Below, piece after piece: positions 55,865-64,000 of a stretch of DNA of 64,000 nt. Source of the stretch: Bacteroidales bacterium. GTDB lineage: Bacteria; Bacteroidota; Bacteroidia; Bacteroidales; GCA-2748055. The position numbers and the translations under genes are program-made. The stretch covers positions 25,805-89,804 of the forward strand of contig JARGFM010000005.1 of the NCBI GenBank assembly GCA_029210725.1, given 5' to 3'. The notes under the pieces are model-generated. The model saw only the letters and a program-made list of their open reading frames with translations, did not search any database and was not told the DNA's origin. Within the stretch, counting starts at the first letter, position 1. The number at the start of each line of letters is the position of its first letter.

Positions 55865-57136
55865 CTATTCCGAGGGGCTTACCAGCAGGCTGCCCAGAAT
55901 GGATATATGGTCCAGGTCAGAGTAATCATAAATGTAGAAACCATCCTCCCCGATCATAAACAGAAAGCTTTCCAGAGGAATTACATCATAGGCGTGAATC
56001 CCGGGAAATGCTGAGATTAAATGGGGAGTAATGCTGTTTTCATACCTGGCGTTGTACACCTTCAAGCCAAATTCCCCTTCGCATACAAAGAGGGTTCCCT
56101 GATCGATTCCCAGTCCGTAGGGTTCAGTCATAGATAAGGAGGCGAGCCGTTCGGGCTTCAGTTTATCAGAGATATCCACCACCTCAAGCAGATCCAGGGT
56201 TCCTCCGCAGGCATTTCCCGAACGAAGGGTCACATAGGCTCTGTCTCCTTCTACAACTACAGGATCACAGGCGGTAATATGCTGATAGGTGGAGAGCATA
56301 TTCGGCGATCCGGGATTGGCCAGATCCAGAATATGCATGCCACTGGATGTTCCCACATAGAGAAAAGCATCTGCAATAAACAGAGTTTCCACTCCTCCCC
56401 ACAGCCAAAGCTCACTCTCCACCATCAGCTTGTCTGTATTGGAGATATTAATGCTCTTCAGCTTCTGGGAACTTTCCGAAAGGGCATAAAGATAGTCGTC
56501 ATAAGTAATGAAACGGGCCATGGAACCTCCCACCCCATAGCTATTGTTTGTTGCTCCGCCTCTGGCAGGAGCAAAGCCTGATTCAAGCGCATAGGCCCAG
56601 TATACGGGCCAGGGTTGGGGATAGTTATGTACTTCCCTGGTGATTTTCTTCACCTGAAACCCGGTGATCACCCCCTTCTCCTCATCAATTTCATCGAGGG
56701 GATAGTCATAATCGTAGGAAGGAATGATATATTCGAACAGATCCTCAATTCTTTCCCGGAGCCGGGGCTGCTCCGGCTCAGAAATATCAATGATCAGCAG
56801 GTCCGTATAACTTTCGGCATAAAGCAGATTATTTCGTATGGCCATGTCCACATTACCAGGCACTTCAATAAACGCTTCAGCCTCCGGATGAGCAGGATCG
56901 CTCAGATCCACCACATGGATCCCCTTCTGGTATTCATTAATAAAGATATGAGACCCGTAAAAACTGATCTTCCCCGGTTTTTCCATGTCTGCTCCTCCAG
57001 TCACCGCGAAAGAGGAGCGGAGCTCATCATAGGACATATATACGGGAACATTGGCCAGGTAGCTTTGTAAGCGCCTGTCTTCGCAGGAGGACAGAGCAAT
57101 GCCGGCCATGGAAAATATCAGGAGAAGCTGCTTCAT
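55865..57136 (-). CDS. LVIVD-repeat lipoprotein
   Basis: 423 residues. Lipoprotein signal with Cys18 (IALSSC). The body repeats a pattern close to LVIVD repeats: GIHVVDLSDPAHPE, LLIIDISEPEQPR, SGMHILDLANPGSPN and LKVYNARY, consistent with a beta-propeller of about seven blades. Such proteins are anchored in the outer membrane or periplasm and may bind a ligand or partner protein; function unknown. It is a single minus-strand gene between ffh and the divergent secreted protein gene at 57249. Confidence 0.85.
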   Translation of the reverse strand: MKQLLLIFSMAGIALSSCEDRRLQSYLANVPVYMSYDELRSSFAVTGGADMEKPGKISFYGSHIFINEYQKGIHVVDLSDPAHPEAEAFIEVPGNVDMAIRNNLLYAESYTDLLIIDISEPEQPRLRERIEDLFEYIIPSYDYDYPLDEIDEEKGVITGFQVKKITREVHNYPQPWPVYWAYALESGFAPARGGATNNSYGVGGSMARFITYDDYLYALSESSQKLKSINISNTDKLMVESELWLWGGVETLFIADAFLYVGTSSGMHILDLANPGSPNMLSTYQHITACDPVVVEGDRAYVTLRSGNACGGTLDLLEVVDISDKLKPERLASLSMTEPYGLGIDQGTLFVCEGEFGLKVYNARYENSITPHLISAFPGIHAYDVIPLESFLFMIGEDGFYIYDYSDLDHISILGSLLVSPSE

Positions 57137-57248
57137 ATAGCCTTTTATTTAGCTTGTTTTGCTCTTAAGATGCAGAGTCGTGATACGTGGTTGCGTGCTC
57201 ACGCAACCTTTCCCTGTGAGGCTTCATCCTGACAGAAATAAAGCCCTG

Positions 57249-58016
57249 ATGATAAAGTTCGGCTTTTATAAAGCACCTAAAAGAATCCCCCTGATCATTT
57301 TGCTGTCGGGTTTTTTATCTCCATGGCTGCTGGCGCAGGATACAGACCATGTCTACCTGAAATCGGGAAGTGTGATCAGGGGGAAAATAACCGAAATTGA
57401 CCCCGTAAATCATGTAAAGATTGAAGATTTGTGCGGTAACCTGTGGTACTATCAGATTTCCGATGTAGAGAAGATAAGCTCCGAACCCTTTGAATCGGCT
57501 TTACGCAAGGCTCAGGGGCCCGTGGGTTTCGATGCCGGTTTTGTAAACATGACCTCCATTGGCTTTCTGGCCGGGTCCTCACACAACTCCCAGGCAGCCC
57601 CTTTCAGTCTGTTAATGGTGAATGGATACCTTGCCCCCAATGGCCTGTTTGCAGGGATCGGAACGGGTGTGGAATTCCTTTCCACTACCTATGTGCCTCT
57701 CTATTTTGATGCGAGGTATGAGCTGCCAGGTACGGAACTGGTTCCCTACTTGATGGCCAAAGGCGGATATGCCCTGCCACTTAGCTCCGGTCGTTCTGAA
57801 TATGATATTGTCTATGAATATTCGGGCGGTCCCCTGCTTGGAGTGGGACTTGGACTAAAAATAAGGACCCGGACCCATTTTGCCTGGGATATGGAGCTGC
57901 TTTACCGCTACCAGGAGACCTCTTATAAGGAAATATACGACTGGAACAACCAGGAGTATGACTATACAGATATTTTTAACCGGATCGAAATACGATTAGG
58001 ATTCTATATCGACTAA
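57249..58016 (+). CDS. Secreted beta-rich protein of unknown function
   Basis: 255 residues from the ATG at 57249. An open frame extends back to 57159, but those 30 residues precede the signal peptide and are Arg/Cys-rich, so the internal ATG is preferred. The signal peptide core is PLIILLSGFLSPWLLA (about 13-28). The following region HVYLKSGSVIRGKITEID is a strand-rich motif seen in many Bacteroidota envelope proteins. The C-terminal half alternates aromatic and polar residues and ends in IRLGFYID, like a small outer-membrane barrel. A terminator-like hairpin follows at 58044-58077. Confidence 0.75.
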   Translation: MIKFGFYKAPKRIPLIILLSGFLSPWLLAQDTDHVYLKSGSVIRGKITEIDPVNHVKIEDLCGNLWYYQISDVEKISSEPFESALRKAQGPVGFDAGFVNMTSIGFLAGSSHNSQAAPFSLLMVNGYLAPNGLFAGIGTGVEFLSTTYVPLYFDARYELPGTELVPYLMAKGGYALPLSSGRSEYDIVYEYSGGPLLGVGLGLKIRTRTHFAWDMELLYRYQETSYKEIYDWNNQEYDYTDIFNRIEIRLGFYID

Positions 58017-58043
58017 TCCTGGCTTGTGGATTAGGTTTTCCTC

Positions 58044-58077
58044 CCGGCCCGCTGATGAATCGTCTTTGGTGGGCCGG
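58044..58077 (+). terminator. Hairpin after the secreted-protein gene
   Basis: CCGGCCC (58044-58050) pairs with GGGCCGG (58071-58077) across a 20-base loop, followed by TTTATTATTT. It is a weak terminator candidate; the loop is long. Confidence 0.4.
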
Positions 58078-58086
58078 TTTATTATT

Positions 58087-59400
58087 TCAGGTTTTTCCGG
58101 GCTTTTTGCTGTTAAATCTCAGGACAAGATAACCGGATATCCCGGCGATAAAAGAGCCCACCAGGATACCAGCCTTAGAAGATTCGAGGAGAAAGGGATT
58201 ATCACCGAATGCCAGGTTAGCGACGAAAATCGACATGGTAAAACCAACTCCGGCCAAAAGTGCAATGCCTGTAATCTGTTTGAAGTTTACTTCAGCAGGA
58301 AGTTCTGCAAAGCCAAGCTTCACCCCGATCCAGGAGAAGAGTATAACCCCGATGAGCTTGCCTGCAACTAAACAGATCACGATGATGCCTCCCAGGCTAA
58401 GATCCAGGTTTCCTCCCCCTTTAAATGCCACCCCGGCATTTGACAGGGCAAAGAGAGGCATAATCAGATAGGCAACCCAGTTGTGCAGCCTGTGTTCAAG
58501 AAGTTGCAGAGGCGATTGAACCTTCTCGGTCCAGTCCTCCAGGTGGTCAATATTTTCAATCTGCTGTTTTGTAAGGAGAGGCGAACCGGGTTTGTCGCTT
58601 GCTTTAATGTCATCCACAATTTCGCATAGTTTCTCATAGTAGGTAGCCACACCTATCTTTTGCCGGATGGGGACGGTGAATGCCAGCAGTACCCCGGCGA
58701 TGGTGGGGTGAATTCCTGCTTTCAGAAACAAAACCCAAATGATGATGCCAAAGAAGAAGATAAGCCCCTTGGCGTGTATCTGTTTATAGGAGAGGAAGAA
58801 AAGAATGGCAAGAAGCACAGAGGCTATGGCAATTAGCGTCCACTGGATGCTTCCGCTGTAGAAGAGGGCAATAACCATTACGGCACCCAGGTCATCCACA
58901 ATGGCAAAGGCGGTCAGGAACACTTTGAGTCCCAGCGGAACCCTGTTCCCCAAAAGTCTCAGAATGGCCAGTGAAAAGGCGATGTCTGTAGCCATGGGTA
59001 TGCCCCAGGCATGTGAGTTTTCGAGATTTCTGTTCAGGACCAGAAACAGTGCAACAGGCACCAGCATGCCCCCGATTGCTGCAAAAAGGGGGAAGGAGGC
59101 CTTTTTTACGGAGTTCAGTTCCCCGATTAGCAGTTCTCTTTTTATTTCCAGTCCGATCAGAAAGAAAAAAATGGCCATCAAACCGTCGTTGATCCACAGA
59201 ATCAGCGGTTTTATCAGCTCAAACCCGGTGGTGCTTATTCCTACTTTGTATTGCCAAAACGACTGAAAACTGCCGGCCCAGGGTGAATTGGCCAGTATCA
59301 GGGCCAGCAAAGTGGCTCCGAAGAGCAACATGCCGCTCAGACTCTCAATGCGGATAAATTTCTGAAAGGGGGTTTGTACAACTTTCTTAAGCGCAGACAT
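58087..59400 (-). CDS. nhaA: Na+/H+ antiporter NhaA
   Basis: 437 residues with about twelve membrane helices. The family signatures are TDIAFSLAILRLLG and the ion-binding pair of aspartates in AIVDDLGAVMVIALF (about 168-182), with the start FQKFIRIESLSGMLLFGATL. It exports Na+ in exchange for protons and controls pH and salt tolerance, which fits a marine or saline habitat. About 45 residues longer than E. coli NhaA owing to a cytoplasmic loop (about 240-290, PGSPLLTKQQIENIDHLEDW). Single gene on minus. Confidence 0.95.
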   Translation of the reverse strand: MSALKKVVQTPFQKFIRIESLSGMLLFGATLLALILANSPWAGSFQSFWQYKVGISTTGFELIKPLILWINDGLMAIFFFLIGLEIKRELLIGELNSVKKASFPLFAAIGGMLVPVALFLVLNRNLENSHAWGIPMATDIAFSLAILRLLGNRVPLGLKVFLTAFAIVDDLGAVMVIALFYSGSIQWTLIAIASVLLAILFFLSYKQIHAKGLIFFFGIIIWVLFLKAGIHPTIAGVLLAFTVPIRQKIGVATYYEKLCEIVDDIKASDKPGSPLLTKQQIENIDHLEDWTEKVQSPLQLLEHRLHNWVAYLIMPLFALSNAGVAFKGGGNLDLSLGGIIVICLVAGKLIGVILFSWIGVKLGFAELPAEVNFKQITGIALLAGVGFTMSIFVANLAFGDNPFLLESSKAGILVGSFIAGISGYLVLRFNSKKPGKT

Positions 59401-59466
59401 ATGATTAAATTAAGGAGAGACCGTTTATCGGATTAAATTTAAATAAAAAACGGGCAAATATCTTCT

Positions 59467-61011
59467 TTATCCGGGAAGTATATAATGGATGGTGGCATTC
59501 GGTCCAAGCGGAATATCGAAGAGCAGCCATACAACCAGCAGTAATATCCAGACTACCAGGAAGGCAATGGAGTAAGGCATCATGGTAGAAATGATGGTTC
59601 CGATGCCGGCTTTGGGTTCATATTTTTGTATAAAAGCGATAATCAAAGCAAAGAAACTCATCATGGGTGAGATTACATTGGTTACGCTGTCGCCGATCCG
59701 GTATACAACCTGGGAAAGCTCCGGGGAATAGCCCAAAATCATGAACATAGGAATAAAAATGGGAGCCAGAATAGCCCATTTGGCAGAAGCACTTCCCATA
59801 AGCATATTGATGGTTGCTGAAAAGAGGATAAAGAGGATCATCAGCGGGATCAGCCCGATCTCTGAGGACATCAGGAAATTGGCACCCTTCACAGCCAGAA
59901 TGATTCCGAGGTTGCTCCACTTGAAGTAGGCTACGAACTGGGCAGCAAAAAAAACCAGCACCAGATACAGGGCGAGGGTTTTCATGGAGTCCCCCATGCC
60001 ATTGATCACATCGCTGTCGTTTTTAAATTTTCCCGTCGTAAAACCATAGGCCAGCCCCACAGCCCCAGCCGTGAAAAAGAGCATAGCGACGACCCCTTTG
60101 ATCAGCGGCGAGCTGAGTAATGCCCCGTCCGTTCCCCTGAAAAAACCATTTTCCGGAATGATTCCCGCGAAGGTGATTCCCATGATCACAGCCAGGGTGA
60201 TCCCGGTTGCCAGGAGCCCCTTTTTTTCAGTACGCGATAACTTCTCGAAGGATTGTTCCTTTGACTCTATCCCTCCCTTATATTTTCCCAGCCTCGGTTC
60301 AATGAGCCGTTCGGAGATAAAAGTGCCCGTAAATGCGATGATAAAGGTGGAGGCTACCATAAAATAGTAATTTGCAGTGGGATTGACTTCATAGGCCGGA
60401 TCCAGAATCTGAGCCGCTTCCGTAGAGAGCCCCGCCAGCAAGGGATCGACAGTTCCCAATATTAAATTGGCGCTGAATCCGCCCGAGACTCCGGCAAATG
60501 CGGCTGCCATACCGGCTACCGGGTGCCTTCCCACAGCAAGAAAAATGACCCCTGCCAGGGGTATAAGCAGAACATATCCTACATCGGATGCCATATTTGA
60601 AAGAATCCCTGTAAAGACCAGTATAAAAGTGAGAATCTTACCCGGAGCATTTAATACAAGGAGACGAATGAAAGCTGAGATCAGTCCGCTTTGCTCGGCA
60701 ATGCCAATACCCAGCATGGCCACCAGAACGATACCCAGAGGAGCAAAACTGGTGAAATTTTCAACCATCTCCAGCAATATGCGGTGTATGCCATCGTGCG
60801 ACAGAAGATTTACAGTCCGGACCATTTCTCCGGTGGCCGGATGAATGGCCTCCCAACCCAGCACGTGTCCGAGCCAGGACAGCAGCAGGGCAAAAAGGGC
60901 AAAAAGAGCAAAAAGTGTGGCGGGATGGGGAAGCGCGTTGCCTGCCTTTTCCGTCCAGTCCAGCAGTCGTTGCAAGAAATTATTCCGTTTTGTTGTACTC
61001 ATACCTTCCAT
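59467..61011 (-). CDS. AbgT-family transporter
   Basis: 514 residues with about twelve hydrophobic segments. The pattern LDWTEKAGNALPHPATLFALF at the N-terminus, HDGIHRILLEMVENFTSFAPLG and GGFSANLILGTVDPLLAG matches the AbgT/p-aminobenzoyl-glutamate family. Some relatives import p-aminobenzoyl-glutamate; others export sulfonamide-type drugs. It should work in the inner membrane with proton or sodium coupling. ATG at 61011 (MEGMSTT) or at 61002 is possible. It lies downstream of a Nudix-fold regulator and a large palindrome, a likely regulatory pair. Confidence 0.9.
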   Translation of the reverse strand: MEGMSTTKRNNFLQRLLDWTEKAGNALPHPATLFALFALFALLLSWLGHVLGWEAIHPATGEMVRTVNLLSHDGIHRILLEMVENFTSFAPLGIVLVAMLGIGIAEQSGLISAFIRLLVLNAPGKILTFILVFTGILSNMASDVGYVLLIPLAGVIFLAVGRHPVAGMAAAFAGVSGGFSANLILGTVDPLLAGLSTEAAQILDPAYEVNPTANYYFMVASTFIIAFTGTFISERLIEPRLGKYKGGIESKEQSFEKLSRTEKKGLLATGITLAVIMGITFAGIIPENGFFRGTDGALLSSPLIKGVVAMLFFTAGAVGLAYGFTTGKFKNDSDVINGMGDSMKTLALYLVLVFFAAQFVAYFKWSNLGIILAVKGANFLMSSEIGLIPLMILFILFSATINMLMGSASAKWAILAPIFIPMFMILGYSPELSQVVYRIGDSVTNVISPMMSFFALIIAFIQKYEPKAGIGTIISTMMPYSIAFLVVWILLLVVWLLFDIPLGPNATIHYILPG

Positions 61012-61067
61012 GATGATTTATGGCCGGTGAAAATAATTAATCTTTTAAAACAGAGTTTTTGTTCATA

Positions 61068-61119
61068 ATTATAACTTAATATTATTATACCATGTATAAT
61101 AATATTATTAAGTTATAAT
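61068..61119. promoter_or_regulatory. Large AT-rich palindrome between the Nudix regulator and the AbgT gene
   Basis: ATTATAACTTAAT-ATTATTATAC (61068-61090) and its complement GTATAATAAT-ATTATTAAGTTATAAT (61094-61119) form a near-perfect inverted repeat of 23 and 26 bases around ATG-like centre CAT; the right arm carries three extra bases. It lies in the 147-base gap, 57 bases upstream of the AbgT start codon. It could be the operator of the Nudix-fold regulator encoded just upstream, or part of a terminator/attenuator (no T run is evident). Confidence 0.5.
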
Positions 61120-61158
61120 ATACGTATATAAGTTTCAGAAAATACCATCAGTCAGAAT

Positions 61159-61932
61159 TTAACTGATGTATCCAATCCCTTTCTCCACAAGTTCATCATA
61201 CCTCTTCTTATTAAAGGAATAGAGGTAGGGGGCCTTATGCGCACCACCGGTAAGCTGTTTTTCACGACGGTCCAGAAAGCCAAGTTTCAACATCTTTTTT
61301 TGAAAATTTCCCCGGTCCAGGTTTCTGCCAAGAATTTGTTCATATAGTGTCTGGAACTCTTTCATGGTAAATTTATCAGGTAGCAAGGAAATCCCGACAG
61401 GCATATAATTGATCCTGCTTTTTAGCTGTTCCACGGCTTTTTCCACTATTTCCTCGTGGTCGTACAGAAGATGGGGAAGCCCGCTTAAAGGGATCCAGGT
61501 ACATTCGTCACTCAAAAAATCCGGTGCGGGTACACAGGAATGCATATCCACCAGCGAAAGATAACCAGAGCTGATAAATCGCTGTTCAATAAATGCTTTC
61601 ATTTTAGTAAAGTCCTCGCTCATAATCTGATTGAATTCGGGCAGGCCTCTTTTTTCCCTTCTGTTTACATCGCCAAAGGTATGAAACTGCTTCAGGTAGG
61701 GGAGTCTTATACCTGTACGCTCTTCCAGGATCCTGGTGGCTGCCTGATCCATATCCTCATCCAGGCGAATGAATCCTCCGGGCAACATCCAGTAATTATG
61801 CTCCTTAAGTTTAAGCAGCAGAATATGTAGTTCATTCAGGTCAAATCCGATGACCACACAATCTATGGAGACGCCCGGTAAGAACAGATCGGGATCGCCG
61901 AGTCCGACAGGAAAGTGCATTTTATTATTCAT
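61159..61932 (-). CDS. Nudix-fold transcriptional regulator (NrtR/AraR-like)
   Basis: 257 residues. N-terminal Nudix domain (about 20-150) and a C-terminal winged-helix domain (about 165-257, with FTMKEFQTLYEQILGRNLDRGNFQKKMLK read over its recognition part). The Nudix box region reads GGFIRLDEDMDQAATRILEE followed by RTGI: compared with the consensus G-x5-E-x7-R-E-U-x-E-E-x-G-U, two Glu are replaced (Ile and Arg). This fits the NrtR family, in which a Nudix domain lost hydrolase function and senses an NAD-related or sugar ligand to control DNA binding. Its gene precedes abgT on the same strand. Confidence 0.85.
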   Translation of the reverse strand: MNNKMHFPVGLGDPDLFLPGVSIDCVVIGFDLNELHILLLKLKEHNYWMLPGGFIRLDEDMDQAATRILEERTGIRLPYLKQFHTFGDVNRREKRGLPEFNQIMSEDFTKMKAFIEQRFISSGYLSLVDMHSCVPAPDFLSDECTWIPLSGLPHLLYDHEEIVEKAVEQLKSRINYMPVGISLLPDKFTMKEFQTLYEQILGRNLDRGNFQKKMLKLGFLDRREKQLTGGAHKAPYLYSFNKKRYDELVEKGIGYIS

Positions 61933-61952
61933 AAGTTAAAGATACAAATTAA

Positions 61953-61969
61953 TGTGTCATTTGCACACA
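61953..61969. promoter_or_regulatory. Short palindrome upstream of the Nudix regulator gene
   Basis: TGTGT (61953-61957) and ACACA (61965-61969) around a 7-base centre, 21 bases upstream of the start codon. Its position on the promoter suggests an autoregulatory operator. The arms are short, so chance cannot be excluded. Confidence 0.3.
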
Positions 61970-62115
61970 ATATTTGTTAAGCTTCATATTCTAAAAAGAA
62001 TGAAACGACAATGATGAAAAATGGCTTCATGATAAACCCGAATTGTCCGGGGACCCCATCGGTTTTCTGCTTCCCCCGGCGGTTCCGTCAGCTTTATATT
62101 CCAGGTGAGTTTCTC

Positions 62116-62580
62116 TTATTTAAACTGATAAAGAAAAATGATGACCCCTTTTAAGGCATGTTTCTTACTTCCCTTAATCTCAAGAGTAACTTCCACTTCT
62201 GTTTTGGCAGTACCCCTCAGGTTGGTAATAGCCTTCAGCTTTGTAGCGATACGTACTTCGCTGTTGACCACAACAGGCTGGCCGAATTTCAGCTTGTCAA
62301 TGCCGTAATTCACCAGCATGCTGCAGTTGTTTACTTCGATGCTTTGGAACCAAAGATAGGCAAGAAGTGAGACACTCAGGTATCCATGCGCAATGGTTGC
62401 TCCATATGGGCTTTCCCTTTTAGCTCTTTCCTCATCCACATGTATCCATTGATGATCCAGGGTGGCATCAGCAAAAAGGTTGATTTGTTCCTGAGTAATT
62501 TTGTGGTAATCAGAAGTTGCGAGATCTTTGCCTGCATATTGTTCAAACTCGTTGTAGCTATTGATAATTAGTTTTGCCAT
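62116..62580 (-). CDS. MaoC-like (R)-hydratase/dehydratase
   Basis: 154 residues, the length of single hot-dog MaoC domains. The catalytic region reads TLDHQWIHVDEERA (Asp and His in the DxxxxH arrangement of R-specific enoyl-CoA hydratases), then GATIAHGYLSVSLL. It probably hydrates an enoyl-CoA in fatty-acid metabolism. No beta-oxidation or PHA genes are adjacent. The single gene stands between the Nudix regulator and the glycosidase. Confidence 0.88.
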   Translation of the reverse strand: MAKLIINSYNEFEQYAGKDLATSDYHKITQEQINLFADATLDHQWIHVDEERAKRESPYGATIAHGYLSVSLLAYLWFQSIEVNNCSMLVNYGIDKLKFGQPVVVNSEVRIATKLKAITNLRGTAKTEVEVTLEIKGSKKHALKGVIIFLYQFK

Positions 62581-62695
62581 GGATCAGTTTTGTGATAATA
62601 AACTAAAAATTAACCTTATGCCTTAATACGGGCTCTGTTTATCAGGCATCAGTTCCAGAGTGAGCCCTTGTACCCCGGGTTCTGCTTACGGATTT

Positions 62696-64000
62696 CTATT
62701 CAAACAGCAGGGTAGGATCCAGAGCATAACGGCCGAAGAGTTTTCCGTATATGGCTAGTCCGCCAGGCATCCCTTCATCAACCTCGAAACGAATATTCAG
62801 TTTTCCGTCCGGTGAGTTCCTGAGCAAATCAAGGGGTATATTCGATTTGAGCAGGTAACCATAAGAGCCGGCTTCCCTGAGTTTCCCGTCCCGGGGCTGG
62901 GAAAACCACGAAAGGACCCCCCTGTGATCAGCCGGATCATCCTCCAGATAGAACAGGTCGACCACCTGCCCGTTCACCTTCACCTTCAACAGCGTCGGAT
63001 ATTTATAGCTGTCGGTCATGGGATAGGAGTTCGGGTTCCTGCTGGGATCAACAGTGCCCCGTCCCCGCATATAATCACCTTCCAGTTCGCTTCTGTCCTT
63101 TCTGTCCTTTCCATGCAGTTTTTTTGCTGAGGCTTCAAACACCAGGGTAAGCTTTTTAACTTCCTGCAGCTTCATTTCCGAAGGGATGGGAAGCTCATAG
63201 GAGAAATAGCCTTTCCCTGCCCCGTTCACTTTTAAACCATTTAGAATATTCCACTGGCCATCGGACCATCGGGCTTCGCTGAAGGAGGCAGGTTCAAAGG
63301 TAATCGCGCCCCTCTTTACAGAACTGTCAGCATCCCGTTCATCCCTTTCTTCCACCAAGAAACTGGTGAAATTAAGATGATAGATATAGGCATTTTCATC
63401 ACGCAGCCTGAGAGTAAGGTGATACAGCCCCGGAGTCTGAGGCATTCTCACATAGAGTGGTGTTACCTCGCCATTGAAATAGGGGATGGATTCCAGTATT
63501 TCGCTCTTTAACAGAAGATGTCTGAATTTCCCGTGCGAATCCCACCCCGACAGTTCATAGTCCAGGATAAAGTGATCGGGAGGAACCTGGTCTGTCATTA
63601 CGGACAGGTAGAGTGGTACCTTTTCAAGACCATCCGGTCTGACGGATTTGCACAATTCAGATCCGGTGGAGAGGTATACTTCACTATGCAGGTGCCGTAG
63701 CTCCATGTCCGGGATAAACTCATTGAATCCGGGAAACTTCTCGCTGCGGTCATACTTATAATATCCGTTCCACTCATTGATCACATCGTGATGTTCCGTA
63801 TAGAGCCATCCGGCTACTTTAGGGTGCCTTCTGAATTCATTCATCATGATGTGATAGTCCCAGCTCCAGTCCACATCCCCGGTACTTCCATCGTAGCCCC
63901 ATACGTTTCCACACTCGCTGTTAAACATGGGAACATGCGTTTGGGTATTCCCCCCGATGAAGTTCCACTCAGAACCCACATAGGTATTTTCCACTGCATG
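62696..64000 (-). CDS. Glycoside hydrolase family 2 enzyme, C-terminal part (5' end beyond the window)
   Basis: The frame is open at the window edge (codons before 63994 read on without a stop), so the N-terminus is missing. The first visible segment includes the GH2 catalytic-barrel ending: VPMFNSECGNVWGYDGSTGD, where the Glu in NSECG fits the nucleophile of beta-galactosidase-like enzymes, then WLYTEHHD. The rest (about 300 residues) forms beta-sandwich modules (MELRHLHSEVYLSTGSELC; KYPTLLKVKVNGQVVDLFYLEDD). A polysaccharide-degrading role, probably secreted or periplasmic, is likely. The gene ends at 62696 on minus. Confidence 0.75.
   Translation of the reverse strand, partial: HAVENTYVGSEWNFIGGNTQTHVPMFNSECGNVWGYDGSTGDVDWSWDYHIMMNEFRRHPKVAGWLYTEHHDVINEWNGYYKYDRSEKFPGFNEFIPDMELRHLHSEVYLSTGSELCKSVRPDGLEKVPLYLSVMTDQVPPDHFILDYELSGWDSHGKFRHLLLKSEILESIPYFNGEVTPLYVRMPQTPGLYHLTLRLRDENAYIYHLNFTSFLVEERDERDADSSVKRGAITFEPASFSEARWSDGQWNILNGLKVNGAGKGYFSYELPIPSEMKLQEVKKLTLVFEASAKKLHGKDRKDRSELEGDYMRGRGTVDPSRNPNSYPMTDSYKYPTLLKVKVNGQVVDLFYLEDDPADHRGVLSWFSQPRDGKLREAGSYGYLLKSNIPLDLLRNSPDGKLNIRFEVDEGMPGGLAIYGKLFGRYALDPTLLFE

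Overview
The window looks like a chromosome segment of a Bacteroidota bacterium, probably Bacteroidales/Marinilabiliales-like and free-living. Three things support this. Promoters match the Bacteroidota consensus (a -7 box TAnnTTTG, sometimes with TTTG or TTG about 19-20 bases upstream) and Shine-Dalgarno sites are mostly weak. Families typical of the phylum are present (DUF4293, DUF3078, DUF6913, LVIVD lipoprotein, a serine protease with a type IX secretion C-terminal domain). The housekeeping proteins are Bacteroidota-like (1102-residue SecA, LptD, PyrB/PyrI pair, RNase Y). No phage, IS element or CRISPR array was seen. The names are family assignments made by reading translations; no database search was possible.

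Layout. 1-1.6 kb: a partial MotA/TolQ/ExbB-like gene divergent from a membrane LytTR regulator, then a small membrane protein. 1.7-3.2 kb: a small AT-rich accessory patch beside tRNA-Arg, holding a truncated nitroreductase start, an attC-like cruciform site, a stand-alone E2-type acyltransferase and REP-like palindromes. 3.3-12.8 kb: AsmA-like protein, ribosomal protein L19, a C69 dipeptidase, a 427-base gap with a candidate small RNA, and the M23 peptidase-AnmK-iron ADH run. 12.8-19.5 kb: coiled-coil protein-ZapA-6S RNA-RNase Y-sugar epimerase, then transglutaminase-like/nucleoside phosphorylase and prohibitin/DUF4293. 19.4-24.2 kb: PyrI, PyrB, YigZ, a DMT transporter and DnaA on the minus strand. 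24.2-30.4 kb: MlaD-like and amidase genes divergent from lptD, then the S6-S18-L9 operon. 30.4-41 kb: dnaX, icd, ferritin and secA on plus, then ligA-DUF6913-dapA on minus. 41-46.4 kb: a secreted T9SS protease translationally coupled to an iron/cobalamin-type ABC importer. 46.4-58 kb: glycosyltransferase, methyltransferase, argS, TPR protein, DUF3078, folD, ffh, LVIVD lipoprotein and a secreted protein. 58-64 kb: NhaA, an AbgT-family transporter, a Nudix-fold regulator with palindromes, a MaoC-like protein and the C-terminal part of a GH2 glycosidase.

Most of the window is core metabolism, information processing and envelope biogenesis. The least ordinary parts are the attC-like site with cassette-like remnants (1.7-2.9 kb), a promoter-to-terminator small RNA candidate at 8.7 kb with a weaker look-alike at 47.75 kb, the protease/ABC importer operon (41-46.2 kb), and the Nudix-type regulator with a large palindrome next to a transporter (61 kb).
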